Assembly (NCBI GenBank): GCA_016218155.1
Contig: JACREQ010000008.1
Coordinates: forward strand, 62,001 to 126,000
DNA length: 64,000 bases
Direction: 5' to 3'
From: Bacteroidia bacterium
GTDB lineage: Bacteria; Bacteroidota; Bacteroidia; Bacteroidales; GWA2-32-17
Below are positions 10,010 to 19,900 of this stretch, piece after piece. The translations under genes and the position numbers were made by a program. The notes beneath the pieces are model-generated. The model did not search any database. It was given only the letters and a program-made list of their open reading frames with translations, and was not told the origin of the DNA. Within the stretch, counting starts at the first letter, position 1. Every line of letters begins with the position of its first letter.

Positions 10010-13000
10010 ATGAAAAAGCAGTTTTCTTATTTATCATTTACATTACTAACTATATTTATATTTACTTCTTATTATTCATATTCTCAAAATATTTACAGTC
10101 GTGTTTTTACAGTTCAGGATGGACTTGCTCAATCTCAGGTTTTTTCACTTTGTCAGGATAAAAAAGGCAATATCTGGATTGGAACAGTTGGTGGCGGAAT
10201 AAATGTTTATAATGGTGTAAAATTTAAAAACATAACCAAAGATGATAGCTTAGCAGGGAATACAGTATATTCAATTATTCAGGATAAAAATGGAGATATA
10301 TGGGCAGGAACCGATAAGGGTCTTTCTAAAATTTCAGGTAAAATAATAACAAATTATACAACAGAAAATGGTCTTCCTGATAATTCTGTATGGAAAGTAT
10401 TTCAGGATCATAACGGCACAATCTGGGCTGGAACAAGTAAGGGAATTGCATCAATTAAAGATAACAAAGTAACTGCATTAAATATATCTTCAGAAATCTC
10501 TCAATCTACAATTTATACAATATTTGAAGATAATACGTTTAATTTATGGCTTGGAACAAAATTAAATGGGATATTTAAAATAAACGGAAATAATGTTGTT
10601 AATCTGACAAAGAATAATGGGCTATCAAGCAATACAATATTTACAATTAATCAGGATAATAAAAACAATTTACTTATTGGAACATTACAAGGATTAAATA
10701 TTTTATTAAAAGATACAATTCTAACATTATTCACATCAGAAAGCTTCACCAGTTCATTAATAAATAATGATAATAGTATAACATTATCAACTTATCGTGG
10801 ATGGTTATTTGAATACTGTTATAATTCAAATAATGCATTTCCTACCTGTTTGCCAAAACAAAATCTCAAGTTTAATTCAATCAGAGTAATAATTAAAGAT
10901 TACGAGAAAAATTTATGGGTTGGAACAGAAAACGGACTAATTTTAATTCCACCAACAGCCTTTAGAAACTGGAACACATCAAGTAAATTACATAATAACA
11001 ATGTATTTTCGATATATAAAGGTTACCAAAAAGAAGAACTTTGGATTGGTTGCCTTGGTGGAGGAGTTTCTAATTATAGAGCCAATGAACCCCTAGGCAA
11101 AAACTTTTACAATTTTGGAACATTCAGGACTGAAAGTTCTATAAAGGATAATGAGATTCGAAAAAGAAATAAACAACAGATTTTAAAAGAAGTAAGAAAA
11201 GCATTAATCGGAAGTAATGTCCTTTCTATTGTTAAGGATAAAAATAACCGTACATGGTTTGGTACCTGGAGTGGATTAAGTATTTTTAATATAAATGACA
11301 GTTCATTTATTCACATTACCAATGATACTGCCGACAAAAAGTTTTATGGCGTAACTATTAATAAGAAACTCCCTAACAAATCATTTAATTGTTTAACTCT
11401 AGATAACAATGGCAATATCTGGTGCGGAACAATGGGAAGCGGAATTGTAGTTTTTTCAGATACAACAATAATAGAAAACAATTCAGAAATTAATAAGTTA
11501 AGTAAAATTTCAGTTTATAATATTTTTCAGGATAATAACAACAGTTATTGGATTAGTACTCAGGAAGGATTATATGTATATAATGGAATAACTTTAAAAC
11601 ATTTTACAGAAAAAGATAATTTTATTGAAGGTCAGATAAATTCTGTAACACAAGACAAACAAAATAACTATTGGATTGCATCAAAAGAAGGAATATATTG
11701 CTACAACAATAAAACTTTTGAAAAAATCGATAAATCAAAAGGATTAACTTCAAATAATATTTATTTGATAATTATTGACAAAACAGGCGATTACCTTTTT
11801 ATCGGCACCAACCAGGGATTAGACAGATTAAATTTAAAAGCCTATAATTCAAATAAAAAAATAGAATTAAAACATTACGGAAAACTTGAAGGGTTTATGG
11901 GTCTTGAGTGCAACCGAAACGCTTGCTATTTAGACAGTATTGGCAGAATTTGGTTTGGAACTGTGGACGGTGTTACAATGTATGATCCTGAAAAAGATAT
12001 TTTAAATATTAGAAAACCAGATACGTATATTACAAGTATTTTATACGATTTTAATAAAGAAGACTGGTCAAAATATTCTAATGGTATTGATGCTAAATCA
12101 GGTTTACCTATTAATATTGTGTTACCTTACGACATTAACAACATTACCTTTAATTTCGCTGCTAACAGCTTATCCATACCAGAAAAAGTTTTATACAAAT
12201 ATATGATGGAAGGAATTGACACTTCATGGTCTCCTGCTATGTCAATAAATTACGCAAACTTCCCAGCACTTCCTCCTGGTAAATATACTTTTAAAGTAAA
12301 AGCATGTAATAACGATGGAGTTTGGAATGAAACACCTATTACTTATTCATTTGAGATCAATCCTCCATGGTATTTATCAATGTGGTTTATTATTCCTGCA
12401 ATTTTTGTTATAATAATATTAATATTCCTTTTTATAAAATACAGAGAAGCTGCACTTAGAAAAGATAAAATAAGACTGGAAAAAACAGTTAGAGAAAGGA
12501 CTACTGAGGTTGTAAAACAAAAAGAAATTGTAGAGCAAAAAAATAAAGATATTACTGACAGTATTAATTATGCCAAAAATATTCAGGAAGCATTGTTACC
12601 AACAAGAGCAGAAATAGCAAAATATTTCCCCGAATCATTTTTACTTTATAAACCACGAGATATTGTTAGCGGTGACTTTTACTGGATTTCTCACAGAGAA
12701 AACAGAACTTATCTTGCAATTGCAGACTGTACCGGTCATGGTGTACCTGGTGCTTTTATGAGTATGCTAGGTATTGCTTTTCTTGATGAAGTTATAGGTA
12801 TGCACCCAATTATCAGCTCAAATGAACTACTTAACCAACTTCGTGAAAACGTAATTTTATCTTTAAGACAAACAGGTCAGGATGGACAGTCTAAAGATGG
12901 AATGGATATTTGCTTGATAATTGTTGACTGGGAAAAGAAAGAACTTGAATTCTCAGGTGCTAACAATCCTCTATATTTTATTCGTAACAACTTCCTTACT

Positions 13001-13321
13001 GAGTATAAGGGCGACAAAATGCCTATCGGTGTTCACATAAACAAACAACCTTTTAGTTGCGAAAAAATACCATTTTCGGCAGGTGATTCTATTTACATGT
13101 TTTCTGATGGTTATGCAGATCAGTTTGGAGGACCACACGGAAAGAAATTTAAATATAAATCACTTAAAGAGTTGTTGATTAAAATTACCACTCAACCAAT
13201 GAAAGAACAAGGTAGAATACTTGATAAAACTATTATTGAATGGTGTGGTGATAACCCTCAACTCGATGATATTATTGTTGCAGGAATACATTTCGGTAAA
13301 GAAACAATGAAAATCTCATAA
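10010..13321 (+). CDS. Beta-propeller sensor with SpoIIE/PP2C phosphatase output
   Basis: 1103 residues. Signal peptide (1-25, cut near YSYSQN), then many two-component-regulator propeller repeats (about 30-700; recurring QDKxGNIWIGT-type units), a Y_Y_Y domain (about 715-785), one membrane helix (about 791-812), a coiled coil containing RERTTEVVKQKE, and a C-terminal SpoIIE PP2C domain (about 870-1100) with metal-binding motifs GDFYW (about 887) and ADCTGHGVPGAF (about 904) and a late FSDGYADQFGG. The propeller should be periplasmic and the phosphatase cytoplasmic. SpoIIE-type enzymes usually dephosphorylate anti-sigma antagonists or related STAS proteins. No such partner is encoded beside it. 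ispE follows after 9 bases. Confidence 0.9.
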   Translation: MKKQFSYLSFTLLTIFIFTSYYSYSQNIYSRVFTVQDGLAQSQVFSLCQDKKGNIWIGTVGGGINVYNGVKFKNITKDDSLAGNTVYSIIQDKNGDIWAGTDKGLSKISGKIITNYTTENGLPDNSVWKVFQDHNGTIWAGTSKGIASIKDNKVTALNISSEISQSTIYTIFEDNTFNLWLGTKLNGIFKINGNNVVNLTKNNGLSSNTIFTINQDNKNNLLIGTLQGLNILLKDTILTLFTSESFTSSLINNDNSITLSTYRGWLFEYCYNSNNAFPTCLPKQNLKFNSIRVIIKDYEKNLWVGTENGLILIPPTAFRNWNTSSKLHNNNVFSIYKGYQKEELWIGCLGGGVSNYRANEPLGKNFYNFGTFRTESSIKDNEIRKRNKQQILKEVRKALIGSNVLSIVKDKNNRTWFGTWSGLSIFNINDSSFIHITNDTADKKFYGVTINKKLPNKSFNCLTLDNNGNIWCGTMGSGIVVFSDTTIIENNSEINKLSKISVYNIFQDNNNSYWISTQEGLYVYNGITLKHFTEKDNFIEGQINSVTQDKQNNYWIASKEGIYCYNNKTFEKIDKSKGLTSNNIYLIIIDKTGDYLFIGTNQGLDRLNLKAYNSNKKIELKHYGKLEGFMGLECNRNACYLDSIGRIWFGTVDGVTMYDPEKDILNIRKPDTYITSILYDFNKEDWSKYSNGIDAKSGLPINIVLPYDINNITFNFAANSLSIPEKVLYKYMMEGIDTSWSPAMSINYANFPALPPGKYTFKVKACNNDGVWNETPITYSFEINPPWYLSMWFIIPAIFVIIILIFLFIKYREAALRKDKIRLEKTVRERTTEVVKQKEIVEQKNKDITDSINYAKNIQEALLPTRAEIAKYFPESFLLYKPRDIVSGDFYWISHRENRTYLAIADCTGHGVPGAFMSMLGIAFLDEVIGMHPIISSNELLNQLRENVILSLRQTGQDGQSKDGMDICLIIVDWEKKELEFSGANNPLYFIRNNFLTEYKGDKMPIGVHINKQPFSCEKIPFSAGDSIYMFSDGYADQFGGPHGKKFKYKSLKELLIKITTQPMKEQGRILDKTIIEWCGDNPQLDDIIVAGIHFGKETMKIS

Positions 13322-13330
13322 TTATTTGTT

Positions 13331-14143
13331 ATGATTTTTTTCCCTAATGCTAAAATTAATCTCGGTCTTAATATTTTGAGAAAAAGAGATGACGGATTTC
13401 ATGATATTGAGACATTAATGATTCCTGTTGGTTTGTGCGATTCACTTGAGTTTATTAAAGCAGAAGAATTTTCATTCACATGTTCAGGTATTGTGCTTGA
13501 TGTTAATTCAGACAATAATCTTTGCACAAAAGCATACAAACTTTTAAAAGAAGGATACCCCCTACCTCCTGTTTCAATGCATTTGCACAAAGCAATTCCA
13601 ACAGGTGCCGGATTAGGCGGTGGATCTGCCGATGCAGCTTTTTTATTAAAATCTCTCAACAAATTTTTTAATCTTGATATTTCTGAAAATAAATTAAAAG
13701 ATTATGCTGCAACAATCGGTAGTGATTGTTCATTTTTTATTGACAATAAGCCTTGCATGGCTTATGGCAGAGGTGAAATATTAGAAGAATTTAAAATAGA
13801 CCTAACAAATTATAGAATAGTTATAGCTCATCCTGGCATCCACATTAATACCGCTTGGGCATATAAAAATTCAATTCCCGAATCTAACAGACGAGACCTT
13901 AAATCACTTTTAAATTCAAATACTATAACATATTGGAAAAATATTATCAAAAATGATTTTGAAACTGTTGTTTTCTCAGTTTATCCAGAAATAAAAGAGC
14001 TAAAAGATAAAATGTATAAACTTGGTGCTGTTTATGCTTCAATGACAGGAAGCGGTTCAGCTGTATATGGGATTTTCGAAAACACTAAAGAAGATTTCAC
14101 AAAACATTTTTCGTGCTTTGTGTGGCAAGGAAAAACTATTTAA
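13331..14143 (+). CDS. ispE: 4-diphosphocytidyl-2-C-methyl-D-erythritol kinase
   Basis: 270 residues, GHMP kinase fold. It phosphorylates CDP-methylerythritol in the non-mevalonate isoprenoid pathway. Visible motifs: the N-terminal PNAKINLGLNI, the ATP-binding PTGAGLGGGSADAAF (about residues 89-103), the SDCSFF segment and the C-terminal MTGSGSAVYG. It starts 9 bases after the SpoIIE sensor gene, so it is probably co-transcribed, although the two functions are unrelated. The convergent neighbour is a reductase. Confidence 0.95.
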   Translation: MIFFPNAKINLGLNILRKRDDGFHDIETLMIPVGLCDSLEFIKAEEFSFTCSGIVLDVNSDNNLCTKAYKLLKEGYPLPPVSMHLHKAIPTGAGLGGGSADAAFLLKSLNKFFNLDISENKLKDYAATIGSDCSFFIDNKPCMAYGRGEILEEFKIDLTNYRIVIAHPGIHINTAWAYKNSIPESNRRDLKSLLNSNTITYWKNIIKNDFETVVFSVYPEIKELKDKMYKLGAVYASMTGSGSAVYGIFENTKEDFTKHFSCFVWQGKTI

Positions 14144-14187
14144 AAGTATAGTTGTCACTCTGATGTACCAGAAGTGTGAATTTACAT

Positions 14188-14236
14188 ATCATCCTTCGAG
14201 TCCTTCTTCATGCTCATTACAATCACTCAGGATGAT
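14188..14236. repeat. REP-like imperfect palindrome between convergent genes
   Basis: ATCATCCTTCGAGT at 14188-14201 is mirrored by ACTCAGGATGAT at 14225-14236. Read on the minus strand this is ATCATCCTGAGT followed by a CGAAGGATGAT-type arm, a form common in dispersed palindromic repeats of bacterial genomes. It sits in the 105-base gap between convergent ispE and the reductase, so it may also work as a two-way terminator. No second copy is visible in this window. Confidence 0.5.
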
Positions 14237-14248
14237 TAAAAAGCGGAA

Positions 14249-15430
14249 TCAAGGATCAATAGCCCCCTCGTAAATATCAATTGACTCTAGAAATTCAATA
14301 TTATTTATAATATATTCGTGAGCAGGTTTTGGCTTGGGTAATGTAATATCTTTTAAAAGTCGGGTATTATCGAAAACCTGACCTAATTCAATAAAATCAA
14401 AATATGGTTCTAAGCCGGCAAAAAGAATTCTAAGCCTGCCTTTTTCTGTTAAAATAGATTCCCAATAGTCCAAATGTTTTGGAAAATTAGCTAAATCACC
14501 TATATCTTCATTTCTACCTTTTGCCCAAAATCTCATATTATTTGCAAGTTTCCTCTGAACAAATTCATGAGATGGCTTATTTGGGAAATAAGATTCAATT
14601 TTCTGACAACATAATTCACTGTTAGTAGCAGAATCAACTCCTGCCGAAACATGATAAACACTATACGATCTGTTTTTTACAAACAACAATTCTGTTATTG
14701 CATTTGCTGCATAATCAACAGGAATAATATCAATTTTCGAAAATTTGTTTACCGGAATTAATCTCAAATAGTTGAATGCAGCCAGAGTCCAAAGAATTAC
14801 AGATGATCTTGGAATTGCATTAACACTATCACCCATAATAATGGAAGGGCGAACAACTAATATTTTTTCTTCAGGTAAATATTTACTTAACATCATCTCA
14901 CCTTTCATTTTGGTATAAGTATATGTAACCAAATGATGAGCTAAGGTATTTGGTGATTCTTCTTCTTTAATAATTTTATCTTTATTATCCTTACCGCAAA
15001 TTGTTGCAGTTCCAATATAACAGAATGTAGTTAAATTTTTAAGTTCTTTTGCCCAGTTTAAAACATGCTCTAATCCGTCAATATTTACTTTTTTTACCTG
15101 ATCGTCACAATTTTTTGAAAATGAGGTGTTTGCTGCGGAATGAACTATTAGGTTTATATCTTCTAATTCTTTTATTGCAAAAAGCTTAGATTTTAAATCA
15201 TCATCTAATAGATTGGCTATAATTGGTATAATTCTTTCAGGTTGATACAAATCATTATGAAGATCAAATACATGTTTAAGCCTTTTATTCGCTTCTTCCT
15301 CACTTTTTGCCCTTACAAGACAATAAATCTTTTTTATATCAGTGCGCTTAGATAATGTGATCAATAACTCTCCTCCAAGAAATCCTGTAGCACCAGTAAG
15401 AAATAAATTCATCTTTAATATATTATTCAA
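14249..15430 (-). CDS. Thioester-reductase/fatty acyl-CoA reductase-like SDR protein
   Basis: 393 residues, extended short-chain dehydrogenase fold of the NAD_binding_4 (male-sterility/thioester reductase) type. Seen are the NAD(P) motif TGATGFLGG, a VHSAANTSFS stretch, the catalytic Y-x3-K (YTKMK) and the VRPSIIMGDS region. Relatives reduce acyl thioesters to aldehydes or alcohols, often as part of lipid or polyketide enzymes; here the domain stands alone, without a carrier protein nearby. A second ATG at residue 7 (base 15412) lies directly before the nucleotide-binding motif and is probably the true start. The gene has its own 519-base upstream region. Confidence 0.8.
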   Translation of the reverse strand: MNNILKMNLFLTGATGFLGGELLITLSKRTDIKKIYCLVRAKSEEEANKRLKHVFDLHNDLYQPERIIPIIANLLDDDLKSKLFAIKELEDINLIVHSAANTSFSKNCDDQVKKVNIDGLEHVLNWAKELKNLTTFCYIGTATICGKDNKDKIIKEEESPNTLAHHLVTYTYTKMKGEMMLSKYLPEEKILVVRPSIIMGDSVNAIPRSSVILWTLAAFNYLRLIPVNKFSKIDIIPVDYAANAITELLFVKNRSYSVYHVSAGVDSATNSELCCQKIESYFPNKPSHEFVQRKLANNMRFWAKGRNEDIGDLANFPKHLDYWESILTEKGRLRILFAGLEPYFDFIELGQVFDNTRLLKDITLPKPKPAHEYIINNIEFLESIDIYEGAIDP

Positions 15431-15949
15431 AAAAAATTAAAACCCATATTTTCTGCAATTATAAGTAAAATTGAAATAATTCTCATCATGGGTGCCTAAA
15501 CTAAATATTGTTTTCTTTCAACAATGAATAGATAATTAGCTACATAGCAAAACATTAACTTATGTACAAAAAAGTAAAACAGAAGGGATTCAAATTAAGA
15601 GATCTACTCTGTTACTAATTCTGAAAGTAAAGCAAGAATCATTTAATGATTTGCTTTTAATTTTTTCTCCAGTTTTTCGAGTATAGCTCAATTATTAAAT
15701 ATGCAATGTTTTTCCTAGAATTTAACTTCATAGTTAACCACACGCTACTCAATCCGTTCATTATCTTTAAAAAGCCGTTAGTCATTTCAAGCTTAAAGCA
15801 ATCTTCATCATAGTGAGGAGCCAAATAATCTTATTAAAAACGCATAAATCGCTTAACTGAGTTAGCAATGGACGTAAAGGAATTTTGCAACGGTCTGATA
15901 ATATCGAAAAAGGAATTTATATATATTTACAAAAAAATGAAAACTTAAA
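15431..15949. other. 519-base intergenic stretch between divergent genes
   Basis: It must hold the promoters of the divergent reductase and PAS-LuxR genes. I see no convincing coding sequence: the longest short frame near the right end (ATG at 15868, 26 codons) matches nothing I recognise. A TATATTTA sequence just before the PAS-LuxR gene resembles the Bacteroidota -7 box with one mismatch, but no well-spaced TTG is found. Confidence 0.5.
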
Positions 15950-16897
15950 ATGAAAAAAATAGATTCTGATTCGGATAAAGCAGAGTTAAATCTTAGAAAA
16001 AATGAAATAGAATTTGAACTTTTGTCAAGCAAACAATTATTTCAATTACTTATTCAAAACTCAAATGATTCTATTTGTCTTATTGATGCTGAAGGAAATC
16101 AAGTTTTCCTAAACAATGCAGCTGAAAAAACAACTGGATACTCTATAGAGGAACTACTTGGTCCGTTTTCAAAAGTAATCATTCCTGAAGACCTACCTAA
16201 AGTAATGCAGGCTTGGGGTGATGTTTTGCAAAACCCAGACAAAGTTATTAAAATTCAATACAAACATATTCATAAAACTAAGCCATATATTTGGATGGAG
16301 GCAGTTGGTCAGAACCACCTTAGCAATCCCGCATTAAATGCTGTTGTTGTAAATGTAAGAGATATCACTGTGCAAAAAGAAATAGAGGAGTTAATTAATG
16401 CTAAGAATGAAGAATTATTTCATCTTAATTCTATAAAAGACAAATTAATAGAAGATCTTGACGATTTGCTTAATAAACGAAAAAAAGAATTGACAACAAA
16501 CGCATTAATGTTAAAACAACTTAGTATTTTTCACAGTAAAATATTAAGCGAACTTAAATTAATCAAAAACTGTATTAATAATACAAAAGATGAAAAGTTG
16601 AGTGAACTAATTGCCGAGATAACTTCATCATTAAAGCTAATAAATTGGAAAGATTTTCAAAACCGATATGAAGAAATAAATCAAGATTATTTAAAATTAC
16701 TCTCAAAAAAATTCCCAAGCTTATCACCAACAGACTGCAAAATATTATCATACGTTAAGCTTGGGTTTTCTTCAAAAGAAATGTCAGCATTAACACAAAA
16801 TTCAATAGAATCTATTCAGGTTGCCAGGTCACGATTAAGAAAAAAACTGGGATTATCTACTTCAGAAAACCTTTATAAATTTATTATTCAATTATAA
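15950..16897 (+). CDS. PAS-domain transcription regulator with LuxR-type HTH
   Basis: 315 residues. A PAS domain (about 28-145; NSNDSICLIDAEGN, ending VRDITVQKE) is followed by a long coiled-coil linker (about 145-250) and a LuxR/GerE-like helix-turn-helix (about 253-312; LSPTDCKILSYVKLG, KEMSALTQNS, RSRLRKKLGL). No membrane helix or kinase domain, so it is a cytoplasmic one-component sensor of small molecule or redox state. It lies 92 bases before the large T9SS surface protein, which has its own promoter and may be its target (inference). Confidence 0.85.
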   Translation: MKKIDSDSDKAELNLRKNEIEFELLSSKQLFQLLIQNSNDSICLIDAEGNQVFLNNAAEKTTGYSIEELLGPFSKVIIPEDLPKVMQAWGDVLQNPDKVIKIQYKHIHKTKPYIWMEAVGQNHLSNPALNAVVVNVRDITVQKEIEELINAKNEELFHLNSIKDKLIEDLDDLLNKRKKELTTNALMLKQLSIFHSKILSELKLIKNCINNTKDEKLSELIAEITSSLKLINWKDFQNRYEEINQDYLKLLSKKFPSLSPTDCKILSYVKLGFSSKEMSALTQNSIESIQVARSRLRKKLGLSTSENLYKFIIQL

Positions 16898-16928
16898 TTG
16901 TTTTGTTAAGGTTTTTATAAGGTATTTA

Positions 16929-16961
16929 TTGATTTTATAAAATTTATAATATATAGTTTTG
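16929..16961 (+). promoter_or_regulatory. Bacteroidota-type promoter upstream of the surface protein
   Basis: TTG at 16929-16931 and TAGTTTTG at 16954-16961, separated by 22 bases. This fits the TTG-N17-23-TAnnTTTG pattern described for Flavobacterium. The predicted transcript would start near 16968, giving a leader of about 20 bases before the ATG at 16990. Confidence 0.5.
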
Positions 16962-16989
16962 TGAATGAAATATCTAAATACCTTAATAT

Positions 16990-19900
16990 ATGAAAAAGAA
17001 AATTCAAGATTGCATTAATTCAAAATTCTTACTGTTACCTGTTTTTTTGTTTGTTTTTTTATCGATTAATATAAAAGCAAATGCTCAATTTGGTATTGAT
17101 GCAGGTTTTTTTGTAGATAATGGTTGCAATAAATTAAAAGTTGCTTGGGGTGGCGATGACAACGCTTGTTTAACAAAATATTATAATGATGTTAGGATTT
17201 ATATAAACGGAACCGAATCATATTATGGTTCATGGAATAGTCCTGATGGAATTTATGGATACAATTACTTCAATATCTCAAATTATGCTCCGGGAACAGT
17301 GCTTTCAATTTATGCAACTATACGACATATAGGTGCTTTTTGTGATTATACTGTAACTTCAAGTACGATTTCGGTAACAATTCCTTCAAATCAGCCTATT
17401 AATAACGTACAGGCAACCGACAATAAATTCAGCGACAAAATAGATATTACATGGTCTAGAATATCTACAATTTGTTACAATAGTTTATCATATAATGTTT
17501 ATGAAAATGGTACCACTCTTCTAGCTAATGTACCAGGCACACAACTTAATTATTCTCACACAGGGCTTTCACAAGGAATGACTAAAACCTATACGGTTAG
17601 AGCAGTTGCAAATGGAGTTCAACTTCCTGCGGTTACTGGTGATCAAGGCTCTACATTTAACCTTAACCTGCAAGCCACAACTAATTTAGCTAACAAAATT
17701 ACTCTAACATGGAACAATTTTAGTGGAACAAACTCGCCTAGTGGATATGCTATTGATAGATCAAATGTGCCACCAACTCCAGGTTTTGGCTTAATTTATA
17801 GTAGTACATTTAACACATATATATCTCATGAAGATCTTCTTTCTGGTGGATTAATTGCTGGTTATACGTATCTGTATAAGCTTAAGGTAAATCCAGGCAC
17901 AGCAAATGAGTTTTATAAATACGCCCTTGGTAAAACTCTGCCAAATGGAAGAATAGTTGGAGATGTTAAAACACCTAGCACTGGTAGTAACCCCACTGGT
18001 GTTGGTGTTCCAAATGTGCTAATTGTTGTTAAATTACAGGGATCGGCTCTTCCATCTGATACCACCACTACTTATACTTCAATAACTGATGCAAACGGAC
18101 ATTATGAGATTCCGAATATTTATTATTTTCAGGGTGCATCTTTTACTGTTACGCCAACTTTGGCAGGTCGAACATTTAGCCCAACACAAACAATTGTAAC
18201 ATTAAATTCTGGTGCTGCAGCTACTGCTAATTTTACTGATTTGTCGTCATTTATTGTTTCAGGAACTATTAGTCAAGGTACTTGTCCAATGAGCGGGGTT
18301 CGATTAATTCTTAATAACGATACTACTGCTGTAACTACAAATGCTGATGGAGAATACAATTTAACAATTGCAATTGGTGGAACATACACTATTAAACCTT
18401 TTCTTGAGAATCATACATTTAATTCAATAGACAGTGTAGTGAGTGTTACGGCAGACGTAACCAATGTTGATTTTGATGATATAACAAATTATACACTAGA
18501 AGGATATTTTTCAGCAAGTTGTAATAGTTATATTGGAGTTGCCAAACTTAGGTTTGAATCAGAGGAAGCAGGTTGTTTTGTCGATTCAACATTGACAGAT
18601 GTTAATGGATTTTATTCAATTAATTTACCTGCCAGAAATATTAAGATTTCAGTAGTCGAATTTACCTCATTTAATGAAACAATTCTATCCTCAGTAAACG
18701 GACTTGCTTATTTCTCTACTCCTCGAATGATCGATTTAACTTCGTCAAATCAACCTTACTTCCATAATGACACTGCTACTATGGATTTTGTCTACAGGCT
18801 TTTACCTGTTTTACAAATGACAGGGCTAAGTGATTATCATACATGTTCAGGAGAAATTCTTCCTGTAATGCAACAGAATGCACAATACGATCTGGTTTTT
18901 AATGCATTTGAATCATTTAATGGTACAAATTGTCCCGCAGGTGACGGTTATATTGCTATTTCGGAAAATATTTCTTCTCTTGGAGTTAGTGTAAATCATG
19001 ATACCTTATATTATCATCAAGGTGATACCATACATTATGTAATGACACCAGGTACTCCAAATATTATTGCACCTTACAAGAAATTTATTCAGGTAATACT
19101 TTGCAGGGATAATCAAACAGACACAATATACTCTGATGTAATTGTTATTGGACATAGACCACGTTCGCAAACATTTACAACAACAACACCACAAATGCCA
19201 TTTCATATTTTACATAATCCTCCCGGAGATAATAGTTATAGCTATCTATCACAGAATACAAGTATTTCAAATTCATTTTCCACAAGCTTTTTACAGGAAG
19301 GAAGTGTTGATACATATATAAGAGCTCAGTTAGGACCTTCTATATCTACCTCCGTAGGACTTGTTGCAGAAGTTAGTGTTGAAGTTTCAAATCAATTAGA
19401 TATTACTGGATCATTTGGAACGGGTGCAGGCGGTTTAACTTCCGATGCTTCTGTTATAACATCAACCACAACAGATATGTTTCAGACTTCTGGAAATGTA
19501 GATATTATTGGTGGAGCAGGTGATGTTTATATAGGAGGTGCTATAAATATGTTATATGCTGTTTCTGATGTTGTTTTATACGATTTTGATTCATGTAAAA
19601 TTGATATATCTAATACACTGATGATGCAACCCGATGGTATTTCAACAACCTTTATGTATACCGAATCTCATATAACTGATGTTATTATTCCTGAATTACA
19701 GAGTATTGCAGATCATTACACCAGTATTAACGTACTTGATTCGGCTGCTTTTTTTAGTAATCAATTAAATGTTTGGCAACAGGTAGTTGATAGTAATCAT
19801 TATAATATTACTAATGCTGATTTTATAGAGAATAGAACTTTTAGTGGAGGTGTAGTTTATGATCATTCGGTTGAAACATCAAGAACAGAATCTAACTCTT

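Noticed and set aside
15868-15948. 26-codon frame before the PAS-LuxR gene
   Set aside because: No signal peptide, membrane helix or known motif; most likely chance, in the leader of the regulator gene.
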